Positions 20,215 through 32,322 of a DNA stretch of 64,000 bases are shown one piece after another. Within the stretch, counting starts at the first letter, position 1. Each line of letters opens with the position of its first letter. The DNA lies in the NCBI RefSeq assembly GCF_963082655.1, contig NC_081554.1, positions 46,434,826-46,498,825 of the forward strand, in the 5' to 3' direction. This DNA is from Stomoxys calcitrans. Taxonomy: Eukaryota > Arthropoda > Insecta > Diptera > Muscidae. The notes below the pieces were generated by a model that was given only the letters and a program-made list of their open reading frames with translations, had not been told where the DNA came from and searched no databases. Both the position numbers and the translations under genes were made by a program.

Positions 20215-22015
20215 AATATGTTGGGTCAAATATGTGATTTGGATTAGATTTTCTTTTTCGAGTTTAATTTTAACTTAATCTTATTTTCCGCTTTAACTTT
20301 CCCTACATAGGTATGACGAAATTATACTAGCTATGGAATCCAGGTGGATAGGATAGGATAGGAACTAGTTTCCATTTATTGTCTTACTGCAGTCTCTATA
20401 TGTATTACCCTGAGCCTTAAAAATATTTCTGTTCTTGATATTCTTACAAACACTCATAGGGGTCCTTTTTTCAATGTTAGCAAAATATTCAAGGATTTCT
20501 TGTGACATTTAACACAACTTTTAACATTATCTCTATTGAATTTCCCATTTGTAATGCGACATAAAATCACTTTGCAAACAATGAATTTTACAGACATCTA
20601 TTGTTAGCCATTTTTTTGGATGTCCACACCAGAATACACACGCACACACAAAAAAAATCACTTAAATTCATAAAACTTTAGCCCTATCCTCTTGACCATT
20701 GTTAACTTTTACGATTTGGGAAAAAAAAAAACAAAAAATAAAATTCTCCAGCTGCAACACACCCAAAATGGAATAGAACGAACGAACAGCTAACTTTAAC
20801 AAACAATTTATGCACTTTTCTAATCTCAAGTGAGAACTAGAACAAGTGATAAACACGATGTCCCTTCAGAAGCAGCAACATCATCACTACCAACCATCAT
20901 CTACATGGGACCACTCTCTCTCTCACTCTCTCTCTTTTGGTATCTCTTTGGCTACTTAAAGGTCAAAAGAGCTCCACGTTTTAAATGGAATATAGTGATG
21001 GTACATTTAAATGCTGAATTGTTACTTTTCTCCAGTCAATGGTTTTACCATCGCATAAGATAACACTTAAATTAAAGTGTGTTATGTCCATGGTATTCGA
21101 ACCAAAGACAAAAAATATACGGAAAAAACCGAAAAAGAAACCAAACAGCAACTAGAGAGCTCCTTTTTCCCTTTCCGCATATAAAAATCTACGAAAATAT
21201 ATGAGAAAAGTTCAACTAAATGCATTTCGCGCTAAGTGCAGAGAAAGCTCCTACTTGGGTTGGTAGAGCTGTCATATGAGATTCTATGCTGAGGCGAGCA
21301 TCTTCAACTTGTCTTGTTTATATCAAGCGAGTCTCAAAAATTTTAATGGGAATAAAAGCGAATTTTATGTTTTAAACAATCCCCCATGTATTGTGGTACA
21401 ACTATTGAAAAGCAGACAAATTCCAATTTTTTGGAAACTTAAAACCTTCTCCACTGTCATACCTGCATTCGCCTAACAACAATGCCCAGTGCAAACCGAT
21501 TTCAAAAAGGAAGTACGAAAATGATACGTAAGCAACCAAGGATAATCTAAAGAAAAACAACTAACATCAGCAGGTCAGAAAGATCCCAAATCGTAGGCAA
21601 ACAAAAAAGCACTGCAAATTTTCAACCGAAGCAATGTAAACCCAAATGCCCTTGGCTAATATGTACTTGAACATCGACTAGAGTTATTCACTTTAAAAAT
21701 CAACGAAAGAGCCACCAAAAAAAAAAAAACAACGAAAGTAAAGATGTGGCTAAATGTTCACTTCAGTGTTTCGCAAGGCAACACAAATCTTAAGACAGGA
21801 AAAACTCCGTAAGAGAATGTTGTTGCATTAAAGAGCAACGAAAAATCCAAAATCTGCTCCAAATCACATGCCTAACGATAATCTGTTGCATTTTGAGTGC
21901 AAAGTTTATGCACGGCATTCAGCGCAAGTGAAGGCAATATTTAAGGTGCTTAGATTCAGTGCAATACGAATAGCTTGACACGCGTCAATTCTGAAAAAAA
22001 TTATAGATATATATA
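20215..22015. other. Unassigned AT-rich region
   Basis: This is the longest left-hand stretch without a recognised repeat. It holds simple tracts (GGATAGGATAGGATAGG near 20348, CA-rich near 20640, CTCTCT near 20915). No frame shows a known domain. It could be intronic or intergenic host DNA. Confidence 0.4.
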
Positions 22016-22112
22016 TACTACTAGCCGAACCGGGCCCGCTCCGCTGCGCCTTCTTTAATATCTTTTTAGGATGGGGTCACTTCCCCCTGAATACCGATAT
22101 CGAATTCGTGCC

Positions 22113-22372
22113 ATTGTAGCCTATGAAGTTCGAATCCTGGCTAGAAAAACGGACAAAGCGGTTTTTATCCCCTCTGAATGTTGGTGACATTTGCGAGGTA
22201 CAATGCCATGCATGGTGATTTAAAAAATTTTTCCCCAAAGAGGTGTCGCACTGCGGGACGCCGTTCGGACTCGGCTATCAAAAAAGGTCCCTTATCATGG
22301 AGTTTAAACTTGAATCGGAAAGCACTCATTGATGTGTGAGAATTTGCCCCTTCTAGGTTCCTGGTGGTCATT
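22113..22372 (+). mobile_element. SINE-A copy carried inside S3, box A deleted
   Basis: The SINE body (GGTTTTTATCCCCTC, GGTGTCGCACTGCGGGACGC, CGTTCGGACTCGG, TGATGTGTGAGAATTTGCC) is intact. The head jumps from GTAGC to CTATGAAG, losing about 20 bases that include the end of box A. The same boundary and the same loss are seen at 48.09 kb. Confidence 0.7.
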
Positions 22373-23720
22373 TTTTTTCTTAGGGTAATGTTCTCATTGG
22401 GGGAGGTATGGCACCTCAGATATGAAAATTTTAAAAAAATCGGTTCAGCCAAGAATCATATAGTCTTAATGGGTCTAATGGAGTTTTTGAGGGGTGTCGT
22501 GACCCCCTATACTTCGATCTGATTTTTTATGCCAGATCCGAAATCTACCTTTTATTTGAGCCCCATATTGAAATGAACGACCAATATGTCTGTTTGGGGG
22601 ATTTTTGGGGTTGGGACGGTACTTAGACTCAAATTTCAATACCATATTCGACTCAAAAATGGATATCAAATTCGTGCTGCACTTCCAAATCCCTTTAATT
22701 TGAGCCCGATATTGCCATGGCCGGAAATATTAACCGTTTGGAGTGTGTTTTGGGGGCTGGGGCGGCCACCGGCACTTTGCACTGTATCAAATTCGCTCTT
22801 TATTTCCAACGTAAATGTAGTTCAGTTAAGTTGGTTCTTTAGGGCGTACCCCAAATCCCTTGGCTCCAAAATTGTATATCAAATTCGTTTTCTACTCTCA
22901 AATACCTTTCATTTGAGTCCCATATTGTCATAATGGGTCAAATAACCCATTTGAGGTATCTATAGGGAAAAAGCTCCACCTAGACTTGAACGCAAATGTT
23001 AATGTCATATTCGTAATCTATTCCCTAATGCCTTTCATTTGAGTCCCATATAGCTATGGTCGGCTAATATGCCCATTTGGGGGTATTTGGGGGTGGATCT
23101 AATGTTTTATGCCATATTTACAGCTTACTGCCTAATACTTTTCATTTAAGTCCCATATTGACATAAACTTCGAATATATCTGTTTTGAAATGTTTTTGGG
23201 GTACTTGGACCCAAATTTCAATACCATATTCGTTTTCTGGTCTCCAATACCTTTCGTTTGATACCCTTATTGTGCCTATTGGGCAACTTTCGGATATGGT
23301 TGGCGTTTTTGGGGTAAGGGGGAGGATTCGCCTCCACCCGATATCTAAAAATTATATAGCCTAGGTTTCCTTCCAGACAAACGGACACAATCTATGAAAA
23401 TTTTAAGAAAATCGGTTCAGCCAAGTATCATATAGCCATAATGGAGTTTTTGAGGGGTAGTGTGACCCCCTATACATCGATCTGATTTTGTATGCCCTAA
23501 TTCGAAATATACTCCCGAATATCTCTCATTTGAGCCCAATATTGAAATGAACGTCCAATATGTCTGTTTGGGGGAGTTTTGGGGTTGGGGCAGCTCGATT
23601 GGTTGCTTAGACTCCAATTTTAATGCCATATTCGTATACCCTCTCCAATGCCTTTCATTTGATACCTTTATTGTTCCGATCGGTCCACTTTGGTTTTGGG
23701 TTGTGTTTTTAGCATAAGGG

Positions 23721-23796
23721 GAGGGTCCGTCCCCCTTCTGAGGGTCCGTCCCCCTTCTGAGGGTCCTTCCCCCTTCTGAGGGTCCGTCCCCCTTCT
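23721..23796. repeat. 19-bp minisatellite, four units
   Basis: Four head-to-tail copies of GAGGGTCCGTCCCCCTTCT (one with a single change) lie inside an S3 monomer that elsewhere has a single copy. Confidence 0.9.
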
Positions 23797-24887
23797 GATT
23801 ATATAGCCTATGTTTCGTTCCAGACCAATCTACAAAATGTGCGAAAATTTCAAGAAAATCGCTTCTGCCGTTTTTCAGTCCATACGGAACCGGAACTAAC
23901 CGAGTCCCATATATCCGTGATTGGCTAATGTGCCCATTTTGGGCGTTTTTGTGGGGGTGGGGTGACCCCCTATACTTCGACATAAATTTGTATGCCAGAT
24001 TTGTTATCTACTCCCGCATACTTTTCATTTGATACCCATATTGTCCTTATCGGCCCACTTTTGATTTTTGGTGGTGTTTTTGGGGTAACGGTGGAGGGTC
24101 TGCCCCTTTCCATTATCAAGAAATTATAAAACCTATTCCTACTTCCTGACCATATTCGTACTCTACTCTTGAAGACCTTTCATTTGAGTTCCATGTTGTC
24201 CCAATCGGTCCTTTTTTATTTTTGGGTAGTACTTTTGGGGTAAGGGGAGGGTCCGCCCCCTCCCGATATCAAAAAATTATATAGCCTATGTTGCCTTCCA
24301 GACCAACCTACACAATCTGTGAAAATTTCAAGGTAATCGGTTCAGCCGTTTTTCAGTCTATACGGGACAAACAATTAGAACGACTAACGAACACACTTCC
24401 ACCCCCACTTTTGACTTTGGGTGGTGTTTTTGGGGTAACGGTGAAGGGTCCGTCCTCTTCCATTATCAATAAATTATAAAGCCTATTAGTACTTCCTGGC
24501 CAAATTCGTAATCTGCTCCCAAATACCGTTCATTTGAGTTCCATATTGTCATGATTGTGAAATAAACCTATTTTAAGGGGTTTTGGGGCTGGGGCGTCCC
24601 CCCACGTACTTGGACCTAACTTTTATCATGAAATTTGAACTCTATTCCTTTTTTATTTTTGCTTAGTACTTTTGTGGTAAGGGGAGGGACCGCCCCCTCC
24701 CGATATCAAAAAACGAACAACAAACAAACACAAATTGAATTTTTTATATAAGATATGGCAGCTATATCCTAATAATGTAAATTGGACTATTCGACATGGC
24801 TTGACCAGAGGTCTCATACATAACACATAACCCAGCATTTAAGATGGATGGACAGACATACGATTATCGTTAAGTTCAGCCAACTTT

Positions 24888-25545
24888 TAGTGACAACCTG
24901 CAATCAGACTCACTTTAACATTTTTGTCCATTATGGTACCACAAAAAAAGGAGAAAGCAGTTGCCCTCCTATTCTAACCGTTGTGGTGGAATGGCTAAGA
25001 TATAAGGTATTGTTTACATCTAAGCCACCACTTCTTTTTTAGTGCACACTATGTTGATAGGATAATTCTCGTAGTCCCAGTTCTTTAGAATCCACCCAAA
25101 GACCCCATGATCGTCTAGTTTGCAACCATTAGTTTTAACGTCTACGTAAATTCAATTACCGCGAATATTGTAGTTCCAATCCCTTCCATCAGGCGGAGCC
25201 GTACTTTTGTAAGTTTTTTCAAATAACGGCTCAGACAATATGTAGTCCATACTGCATGGGATTTTAGGCTAGTGACCGTTTAACGCAGCTGCTTAACCAA
25301 AGGGAAAGCTTATCCTTATGACCGTTGTCGACGCAATTTTTGTAGCCGCATTACAACATTATATTCCGTCTATCAGATGGTGTCGTCCTCTATGCGTCTG
25401 TGATACACAAACAAGTCATACATTGGATACCACTGTGTATTGAACAGTAAGTGGATTTTTGTAGTGCCGTCCACCAGACCACAACACCATATACCTCTTC
25501 TTTAGATTCATTGACGCCTTCGAGGAATCCGGAGTTTAGTACGAA
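24888..25545 (-). mobile_element. LINE-B fragments
   Basis: Bases 24888-24985 match the LINE-B 3' UTR on the minus strand. Bases about 25330-25500 match the RT C-terminal segment (on the minus strand TATATGGTGTTGTGGTCTGG, ACGACACCATCTGAT), as at 30.78-30.91 kb. The order and the material between are scrambled, and no frame is intact. Confidence 0.5.
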
Positions 25546-25550
25546 TACAG

Positions 25551-26096
25551 CCTGTATGCTGTCTGTTTGGTGGGATTGGAAGGGTGTGGTATATTTTGAG
25601 CTGCTTCCAAGGAACCAAACGATTAATTCGGATGTTTACTGTCAACAATTGGACAAATTGAATACAGCCATCATGGAGAAGCGACCAGAATTGGTCAATC
25701 GTAAAGGTGTCATATTCCACCAGGACAACGCTAGACCGCACACATCTTTGGCCACTCGCCAAAAACTGAGTGAGCTTGGCTGGGAACTTTTGATGCATCC
25801 ACCATATAGCCCTGACCTTGCACCATCAGACTACCATTTATTTCGATCTTTGCAGAACTCCTTAAATGGTAAAACTTTCGGCAATGATGAGGCTATAAAA
25901 TCGCACTTGGTTCAATTTTTTGCAGATAAAGGCCAGAAGTTCTATGAGCGTGGAAAACTAAATTTGCCAGGAAGATGGCAAAAGGTTATCGAACAAAATG
26001 GCAATTATATATTTGATTAAAGTTCATTCTAAGTTTTATTAAAAATGCATTTACTTTCTTTTAAAAAATCCGCAATTACTTTTTAGGCAACCCAAT
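25551..26096 (+). mobile_element. mariner transposon, 3' half
   Basis: The C-terminal half of a mariner transposase is followed by a 3' UTR identical in style to the MITEs (AAAGTTCATTCTAAGTTTTA, AAAATGCATTTACTTTC) and a 3' terminal repeat CCGCAATTACTTTTTAGGC then AACCCAA. It is followed by TATATTC, the TA tract of an S1 element, which fits a TA target. The 5' half is absent; a 5' half of the same family is at 34.97 kb. Confidence 0.85.
25556..26020 (+). pseudogene. mariner transposase, C-terminal part
   Basis: The frame encodes LSVWWDWKGVVYFELLPRNQ, then HQDNARPHTS, then YSPDLAPSDYHLF, and ends GNYIFD. The aspartates of HQDN (codon at 25724) and of PSDY (codon at 25829) are 35 codons apart, the DD34D signature of mariner. 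The N-terminal DNA-binding domain and first catalytic Asp are missing. The ATG at 25556 is internal. The frame itself has no stops, so this copy is fairly young apart from the truncation. Confidence 0.85.
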
Positions 26097-27285
26097 ATAT
26101 TCTTGATCGTCCTGACATTTTAATTTTAACTAGCCATGTCCGCCCGTCTGTCTGTCGAAAGCACTCTAACTTTCGAAGGAGTAAAGCTAGCCGCTTGAAA
26201 TTTTGCACAAATACTTCTTATTAGTGTGGGTCGGTTGGGATTATAAATGGGCTATATCGGTTCACGTTTTGATATAGCTGCCATATAAACCGATGTGGAA
26301 TCTTGTCTTCTTGAGCCTCTAGAGGGCACAATTCTTGTCCGGTTTGCCTGAAATTTGGCATGAGATGTTTTGTTATGACTTCCAACAACTGTGCTGTCCA
26401 TAACCTGATATAGCTGCCATATAAACCTATCTGGGGTCTTGACTTCTTGAGCGTCTAGAGTGCGCAAATCCTATCCGATTTGGTCGACATTTTGCACGAC
26501 GTGTTTTGCTATGACTTCCAACAACTATGTTAAGAATAGTTCAAATCGGTCCAAAACCTGATATAGCTGCCATATAAACCGATCTTGGGTCTTGACTTCT
26601 TGAGTCACTAGAGGACGCTATAATTATCCGATATGGCTGAAATTTTGCATGAGGCGTTTTATTATGACTTCAAACAACTGTGCTGTCCATAACCTGATAT
26701 GGCTGCCATATAAACCGATTTAGGGACTTGACTTCTTGAGCCACTAGAGGACGCAATTATTATCCTATTTGGCTGAAATTTGGCATGAGGTGTTTTATTA
26801 TGACTTTCAACAAACGTGCTAAGAATAGTTCAAAACGGTCCAAAACCTGATATAGCTGCCATATAAAGCGATCTAGCGTCTTGTCTTCTTGAGCCACTAG
26901 AGGACGCTATTATTATCCGATATGGCTGAAATTTTCCATGAAGTGTTTTATTATGACTTTCAACAAATGTGCTAAGAATAGTTCAAATCGGTGCGTAACC
27001 TGATAAAGCTGCCATATAAACCGATCTGGGGTCTTGACTTCTTGAGCCACCAGAGGACGCAATTATTATCCGATTTGCTTAAATATTTCCTGACGTGTTT
27101 TGTTTTGACTTCCAAATGTGTAAAGAATGGTTCAAATTGGTCCATTACCTGATATAGCTGATATATAAACCGATCTGGGGTCTTGACTTGTTGAGCCACT
27201 AGAGGGCGCAATTATTATCCGATTTAGCTTAAATTTTGCATGAGTTGTTTTCTTTTAACTTTTAACGACTGTGCTAAGAATATCA
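26097..27285 (-). mobile_element. S1 element in reverse orientation
   Basis: The left edge is the mini-me-like module in reverse: TATATTCTTGATCGTC, CTAGCCATGTCCGCCCGTC, TGTCTGTCGAAAGCAC. About seven monomers with GATATAGCTGCCATATAAAC follow. At about 27285 the array flips to plus orientation instead of ending in a cap. Confidence 0.75.
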
Positions 27286-27500
27286 TAGTAGTACAAAATT
27301 TCAGCCAAATCGGATAGTAATTGAGCCCTCTAAAGACTTAAGAAGTCAAGACCCCAGATCGGTTTATATGGCACCTATAACAGGTTATGAACCGATTTCA
27401 CCCAAACTTAGCACTGTTGTTGAAAGTCATAACAAAACAAGTCATGCAAAATTTCAGCAAAATCGAATGGGAATTGCACCCTCTAGGGGCTTGATAAATA
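27286..27500 (+). repeat. S1 monomers, inverted relative to the preceding array
   Basis: One and a half monomers (ACAAAATTTCAGCCAAATCG, GATCGGTTTATATGGCACC) face the minus-strand array. Confidence 0.7.
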
Positions 27501-27550
27501 CTTTCTGTATGTAGAAGATAAAACTCCCCTAAAAACGGTCTTTCGACTAC

Positions 27551-28672
27551 CTTTTATACCCACCACCGACGGATGGGGGTATATTCATTTTGTCATTCCG
27601 TTTGCAACACATCGAAATATCCATTTCCGACCCTATAAAGTATATATATTCTTCATCAGCGTAAAAATCTATATTTAAATAGAGATATTTAGCTGAAACT
27701 TTGCACAGACTCTTTTTTGACCATAAGCAGGTTAAGTTCGAAGATGGGCTATATCAGCCTATATCTTGATATAGCCCCCATATAGACCGATCCGCCGATT
27801 TAGGGTTTTAGGCCATTAAAGCCACATTTATTATCCGATTTTGCTGAAATTTGGGACAGTCAGTTGTGTTGGGCCCTTCGGCATCCTCCGTCAATTTGGC
27901 TCAGATCAGTTCAGATTTGGATATAGCTGCCATATAGTTCGATCCTCCGATTTAGTGTCTTAGGCCCATAAAAGCCACATTTATTATCCGATTTTGCTGA
28001 AATTCGGGACAGTGAGTTGTCTTAGGCCCTTCGACATCTTCCGTCAATATGGCTCAGATCGGTTCAGATTTGGATATAGCTGCCATATTGACCGATCCTC
28101 CGATTTAGGGTCATAGGTTCATAAAAGCTACATTTATTACCCCATTTTGCTGAAATTTGGGACAATGAGTAGTGTTAGGCCCCTCGACATCTTTCTGCAA
28201 TTGGCCTCATAAAAGACGCATTTATTGTCCGATTTTGCCGAAATTTGGGACAGTGGGTTGTGTAAGGCCCTTCCAGATCCATTTTTAATTTGGTACAGAT
28301 TGGTTCAGATTGGATATACTGCCATATAGACTGATTGCTCGATTTAAGATCCCGTCCCCATAAAAAGAGCATTTATTATCCAAATTCGCTGAAATTTAAC
28401 ACAGTGACTTATGTGAAGCGTCTGTGTCATATATGGTTCCAATCGGTCTATAGTTGGTTATAGTTACCAAAAATACCAATGACTTTTACATATTAGACCG
28501 CTCAATGTCTGTGCCGAATTTGATCCAAATTATACCATTTTTCGATATAGCTGCTCTGGAGGCATAAATTATGCATTTTTCACCGGATCATAACGAAAGG
28601 TGGTCTACATATATATGCCTGAGTTGGTGGGTATCCAAAGTTCGGCCCGGTTGAACTTAACGCCTTTTTACA
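27551..28672 (-). mobile_element. S4 element, end to end
   Basis: The left end is TATACCCACCACCGACGGAT and the right end, in reverse, is the S4 cap (TGGTGGGTATCCAAAGTTCG, GCCCGGTTGAACTTAACGCC). Monomers have GATATAGC boxes at 27768, 27920 and 28073 (152 and 153 apart), each with TTAGGG, CATTTATTATCCGATTTTGC and TGAAATTTGGGACAGTGAG blocks. A short (TA)n remains near 27640-27650, but the (GTCY)n part is gone. Confidence 0.75.
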
Positions 28673-29750
28673 GTTTTTTCCCACTGTGGGACGGCGGCTA
28701 CATTTCGCCGATGCATGAGCTTTGATTTGAACTCCCAATTCCGTAATAGGCTCTGCTTACTGGTATACCCTTCCATGGCTTAATATGTGAAAAACTAAAA
28801 TAAAGCAATGACAAATAAAGTTTGTTAAAAATTTGAAATTGGGCAACTTTAAATTTTCGTTAACATATAACTTCAAATATTTCTATAATTTTTCTTAAAT
28901 TTGTTTGCTATAATTGAACATTTTATTCTAAATTTCAGATGAGACATGGGTTCAAACATCGGTAAGTCCTTAAATATTGTTTTCTCTAGTCAATCCTACG
29001 ATATAAAACACCACATTTACACAATTTAAAAACATATTTGCATCTACTTGTATGACAACGTTTCCACGGCTCTGGCATAAAGGAATTTGGTAAAGTGTTT
29101 CGCTTATAAGACTTCCAAATGGCATACAAACTCAACGATCAACTTTACATTCCACAGACTGCCAAAGTAGTGCATCGTAAGTGCAAATAGCGTATTATTA
29201 GCATGACTATGGCTGCATTGAGTATACCATTTCCATGGCCATGGTCTTAACGAATGCACATACATTTTCTTGCCACTCCCGCATTGCCATGGCCACGTTT
29301 AGAAGATGCTCGCTGGTGACTGCTTGTGGGAATTTATATTGGCTTACTTTACGCTGCCGATGTTGAGTCTTCTCCATGCCGTTTTTGCTCTTTTACGGAA
29401 CTTATGGCTTTTTCCTGGCACCATTAAAATGCAGTATTTTGCGGATTTAGTTTGTGCGGTTGATGTTACTCTGATTATTGCGATATTTGAGGAGTAGTTT
29501 TATATGTGGAATGCTAACTTTGGCAGAAGATGTAATTGTGGCCACAATGCACATAACGAATTCTTGGTTTCTTTTGCTGTCATTTAGCTCAGCGACCTTG
29601 AGAAATAGTTTGGTGTAAAAGGAGTAAAAAAAAACTGTTTGAAGAAAGAGTAATAGTTTGTGCTTAAATGGACAGTTGATGGCCTTGGCATGCGGAATTT
29701 AAAGCGTTTTCATATCGGCATCATTGCATTTTGAGGTCCTTGTAATGAAT
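28673..29750. other. Unassigned region, possible host intron
   Basis: No repeat family fits most of this stretch. It contains one sequence that looks like a tiny exon between a 3' and a 5' splice site (see 28939-28961). There is no long coding frame. Confidence 0.35.
28939..28961 (+). other. Possible micro-exon (weak)
   Basis: TTCTAAATTTCAG (28926-28938) resembles a 3' splice site and GGTAAGTCC (28961 onward) a 5' splice site, leaving 23 bases between. This is a motif match only, and such pairs occur by chance. Confidence 0.12.
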
Positions 29751-29751
29751 C

Positions 29752-30003
29752 TAGGTTAGGTTGGATGATACCAAAACATTGTCTTAATATCCGCCGGGGT
29801 CCTATGTGGCCCATTGTGGTTCTTTATTCTTCTCTCCTCGTCAGCCTCAAAATCCATCTCCATCTACTCAACTTAAGACGGTTGGTTAACGTACCTTCCC
29901 ATACCATTTAGACGCCAGTATGAAATCCATGAGTCCGACCGGACTTACCCGCTCTTAGCTCCTCTAGTGCCTTAAAATAGAAATATTGAAATATCCTATT
30001 TCT
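29752..30003 (-). mobile_element. LINE-D 3' UTR
   Basis: On the minus strand it ends GGTATCATCCAACCTAACC. It shares GAATCATAATGGGTCACAT-like and GCACTAGA(T/G)GA(A/G)CT blocks with 1.05-1.3 kb. No coding remains. Confidence 0.55.
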
Positions 30004-30095
30004 ACTATGACATAAAGCTTGCGCCCTCTAGAGGCTCAGGAAGTCAAGATCCCAGATCGGTTTATATGACAGCTATATCAGGTTATGGACGGATT
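30004..30095 (+). repeat. S1 fragment
   Basis: A partial monomer (TTGCGCCCTCTAGAGGCTCA, AGATCGGTTTATATGACAGC) lies between LINE-D and LINE-C. Confidence 0.65.
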
Positions 30096-30440
30096 TCAAC
30101 ATTCCGCGTGGGGTGGAATGAACAGAGTAGAATTTAAAGCACATAAAACGCAGTGCTGTTTCTTGTACTGCTCTATCCTTACTTTCATGGCGTGTGTTCC
30201 AGGCATATTCGTCTTCTTATACCTGATGTTACGATATTAACTAGGAATTCCAAGACAGCAAGACTTGCCAGGAACTCACAACCGGTTGTAATTGATTGGC
30301 CAGTCGACCAAACCATGCATTGCCAAGAAAATTCATTTCTCGATCGAACCATCGACTTCCTCCTAAAGTCTTTCCTACCGACATTGACATACAGAAATTC
30401 AAAACGAATATCAATAAATACTACTCCCTCTTTTCACTGG
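30096..30440 (+). mobile_element. LINE-C fragment with internal deletion
   Basis: It begins with sequence for NRVEF.A.KTQCCF and jumps to the C-terminal end (FHG.C, then blocks matching VIDWPVDQTMHCQENSF and KFKTNINKYY). It aligns with the plus copy at 60.16-60.84 kb but lacks roughly 350 bases of it. Confidence 0.7.
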
Positions 30441-32235
30441 TATGCATTCATCGAAGGCTATTAAGGAGATTGTGTATGAGCCGAAAATCCTTTGGGTGAT
30501 AAGAAGTTTCGATTCCTTTAAGTCGCCAGGCCCTGATGGTGTACCACCGGTTGAATTACAAGCTGTGTCTGATAGACTGATTCCCTGGTTAAGGGAGATA
30601 TACTCTGCTTGTATCAGAATTTCCTGGATGTTTTGCTGGACAGGATATTGAACTTCACATCCAACATTTTGGAAAGGGCAAGAAAGACCACTCTTGCCCT
30701 ACACACCCAGCCATTGGCAAAAGTTGGGGGTTAAGACCGCGTGTCATGCATTGGGTATATACTGCAGTTGTCAGATCTATGATGTTATATGGTGTTGTGG
30801 TCTGGTGGACGGCGCTTTAAAAGTCCACCTACTGCTCAATACTTAACCGGATGCAAAGGATGGCTTGTTTGGGCATCACAGCCGCACTGAGGACGACACC
30901 ATCTGATGCACGGAATTTAATTAACATCTTATATCGCTGGACATTGTGGTTAGCCAAATTGCAGCGACCACTGCCGTGAGGTTAAGGGAGCTTTCTCATT
31001 GGTTATGTGGCGGCTACGGACACTGTGTTATCCTTGATACAATACCCGATGTTCCCTAACTGAGCTGCTTTTTGATTAAAATTACTGTACCACTATTCCT
31101 GATAGAACCGATTGGAACTGCGATATCCATGGTAACAGAAGTTACATAGATTTCCAAACTAAACGACCAGCTGGGCTTTGGGGTGTGCTCTAAAGATCTA
31201 GAACTGGTCATATCGCAAACGTTACCCGACCACTGTAGTGTGTATCAAGCAGAGATCCTTGCAATTAAGGAAGTGGTGGAATAAATCAGATATAATGTCA
31301 TAACGGCGATCGGCATAAATATCTTCTCAGATAGCCGGGCAACCATTAAATCCCTGGAGAACGTATTTCTGAACACAAAAACCGCCCTCGACTGTCGCAG
31401 ATCTCTCGACGAGATGGCTGAACTGTTCAAAATTCACCTGTTCTCAGGGAATTGTAAAGATGACGAGCTTGCGAGACTAGCAACTACCCTACACATTCCA
31501 GGTATACTGGAATCTGTGGGTATGCCTCTAGCGACATGCAAGCTAACTTTTCAGCACCAAGTTTTCCTTGCAATTAAGGAAGGGGTGGAATGGCTGAGAT
31601 ATAATGTCATAACGACGATTGGCATAAATATCTTCTCAGACAGCCAAGTAGCCATTAGGTCCCTGGAGAACGTATTTCTGAACACAAAAAAAAACGAGAC
31701 GGCTGAACAGTTCAAAATTCGCCTGTTCTGGGTGCCGGGCCACAGAGATATCCCAGGGAATTGTAAAGCGGGGTAGCTTGCGAGACTAGCAACTACCCTA
31801 CACATTCCAGGGATACTGGAATCTGTGGGTAAACCTTTAGCGACATGTAAGCTAAGTTTTCAGCACCAGGACCGAAGGAATGATAAATGGTCCCAAAGAG
31901 GGGGCTGTGGGCATTTCAAAACTATGTGGCCTAATCTAGATTTGATGAGGACTACTGATTTGCTGTCATTGGCTAGAACAAACGTCTTAGTCATTGTGTC
32001 CATCATGACAGGTCACTGTCTAATCGCAAAACATGCTGACATACTGAAGGTTGGCAGCAACGACGTTTGCAGAAGCTGTGAGGACATCGAAGAAGAAGAG
32101 ACTATAGAACACCTTCTGTGTGTGTGTCCCGCACTAGCAGTCAAAAGGAGTTCCACTTTAGGTTCTCTCATTGAGAACCTGTCTGATTTGGCGGATGTGA
32201 ATATTCGCAAGTTATTGGGCTTTTTAGAACCACCT
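30441..32235 (+). mobile_element. LINE-B fragment: RT piece, RNase H, C-terminus
   Basis: It starts with RT sequence RSFDSFKSPGPDGVPPVELQ (about 30506-30565), jumps near 30650 to the RT C-terminus (YTAVVRSMMLYGVVVWWTAL, 30758-30820), then RNase H and the C-terminal CRSCEDIEEEETIEHLLCVC. The RNase H region is duplicated (31256-31868). Stops and frameshifts are frequent. The family is the same as at 3.0, 25.3, 38.5 and 52.5 kb. Confidence 0.8.
31256..31868. repeat. 309-bp tandem duplication within LINE-B RNase H
   Basis: TCCTTGCAATTAAGGAAG starts at 31256 and, slightly changed, at 31565. TTTTCAGCACCA ends both units (31559 and 31868). The first unit lacks the bases for WVPGHRDIP. The second lacks a different stretch of equal net length. 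Confidence 0.85.
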
Positions 32236-32322
32236 TTTTTTAAGCGAGTCCGAACGGCGAGCCACAAATCGACACCACTTGGTAGAGAAGTTTTACTACG
32301 GCAGCATGCCTCACAAATGTAG
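31825..32322 (+). pseudogene. LINE-B ORF2 C-terminus
   Basis: This open stretch of 165 codons includes MWPNLDL...TDLLSLAR and the CRSCEDIEEEETIEHLLCVC tail (Cys residues about 20 apart, with His). The last 30 or so codons read into a SINE-A fragment that replaces the LINE-B terminus, so the frame end is not native. Confidence 0.7.

Larger units (their letters stand above)
22021..24738 (+). mobile_element. S3 element, long array
   Basis: It begins CTAGCCGAACCGGGCCCGCT and CCGCTGCGCCTTCTTTAA and carries about a dozen degenerate monomers with ACCTTTCATTTGAGTCCC, ATATTG and GGGGTGGGG/GACCCCC blocks. It ends in the terminal stretch CAGTCTATACGGGACAAAC or GAACAACAAACAAACACAAA. Terminal-like blocks also occur internally (23.34-23.42, 23.81-23.90, 24.26-24.40 kb), so several elements are concatenated. 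Frames up to 188 codons here are low-complexity translations of the array. Confidence 0.7.

Noticed and set aside
23417..23983. 188-codon minus-strand frame rich in Gly and Pro
   Set aside because: It is a translation of S3 monomers and the 19-bp minisatellite.
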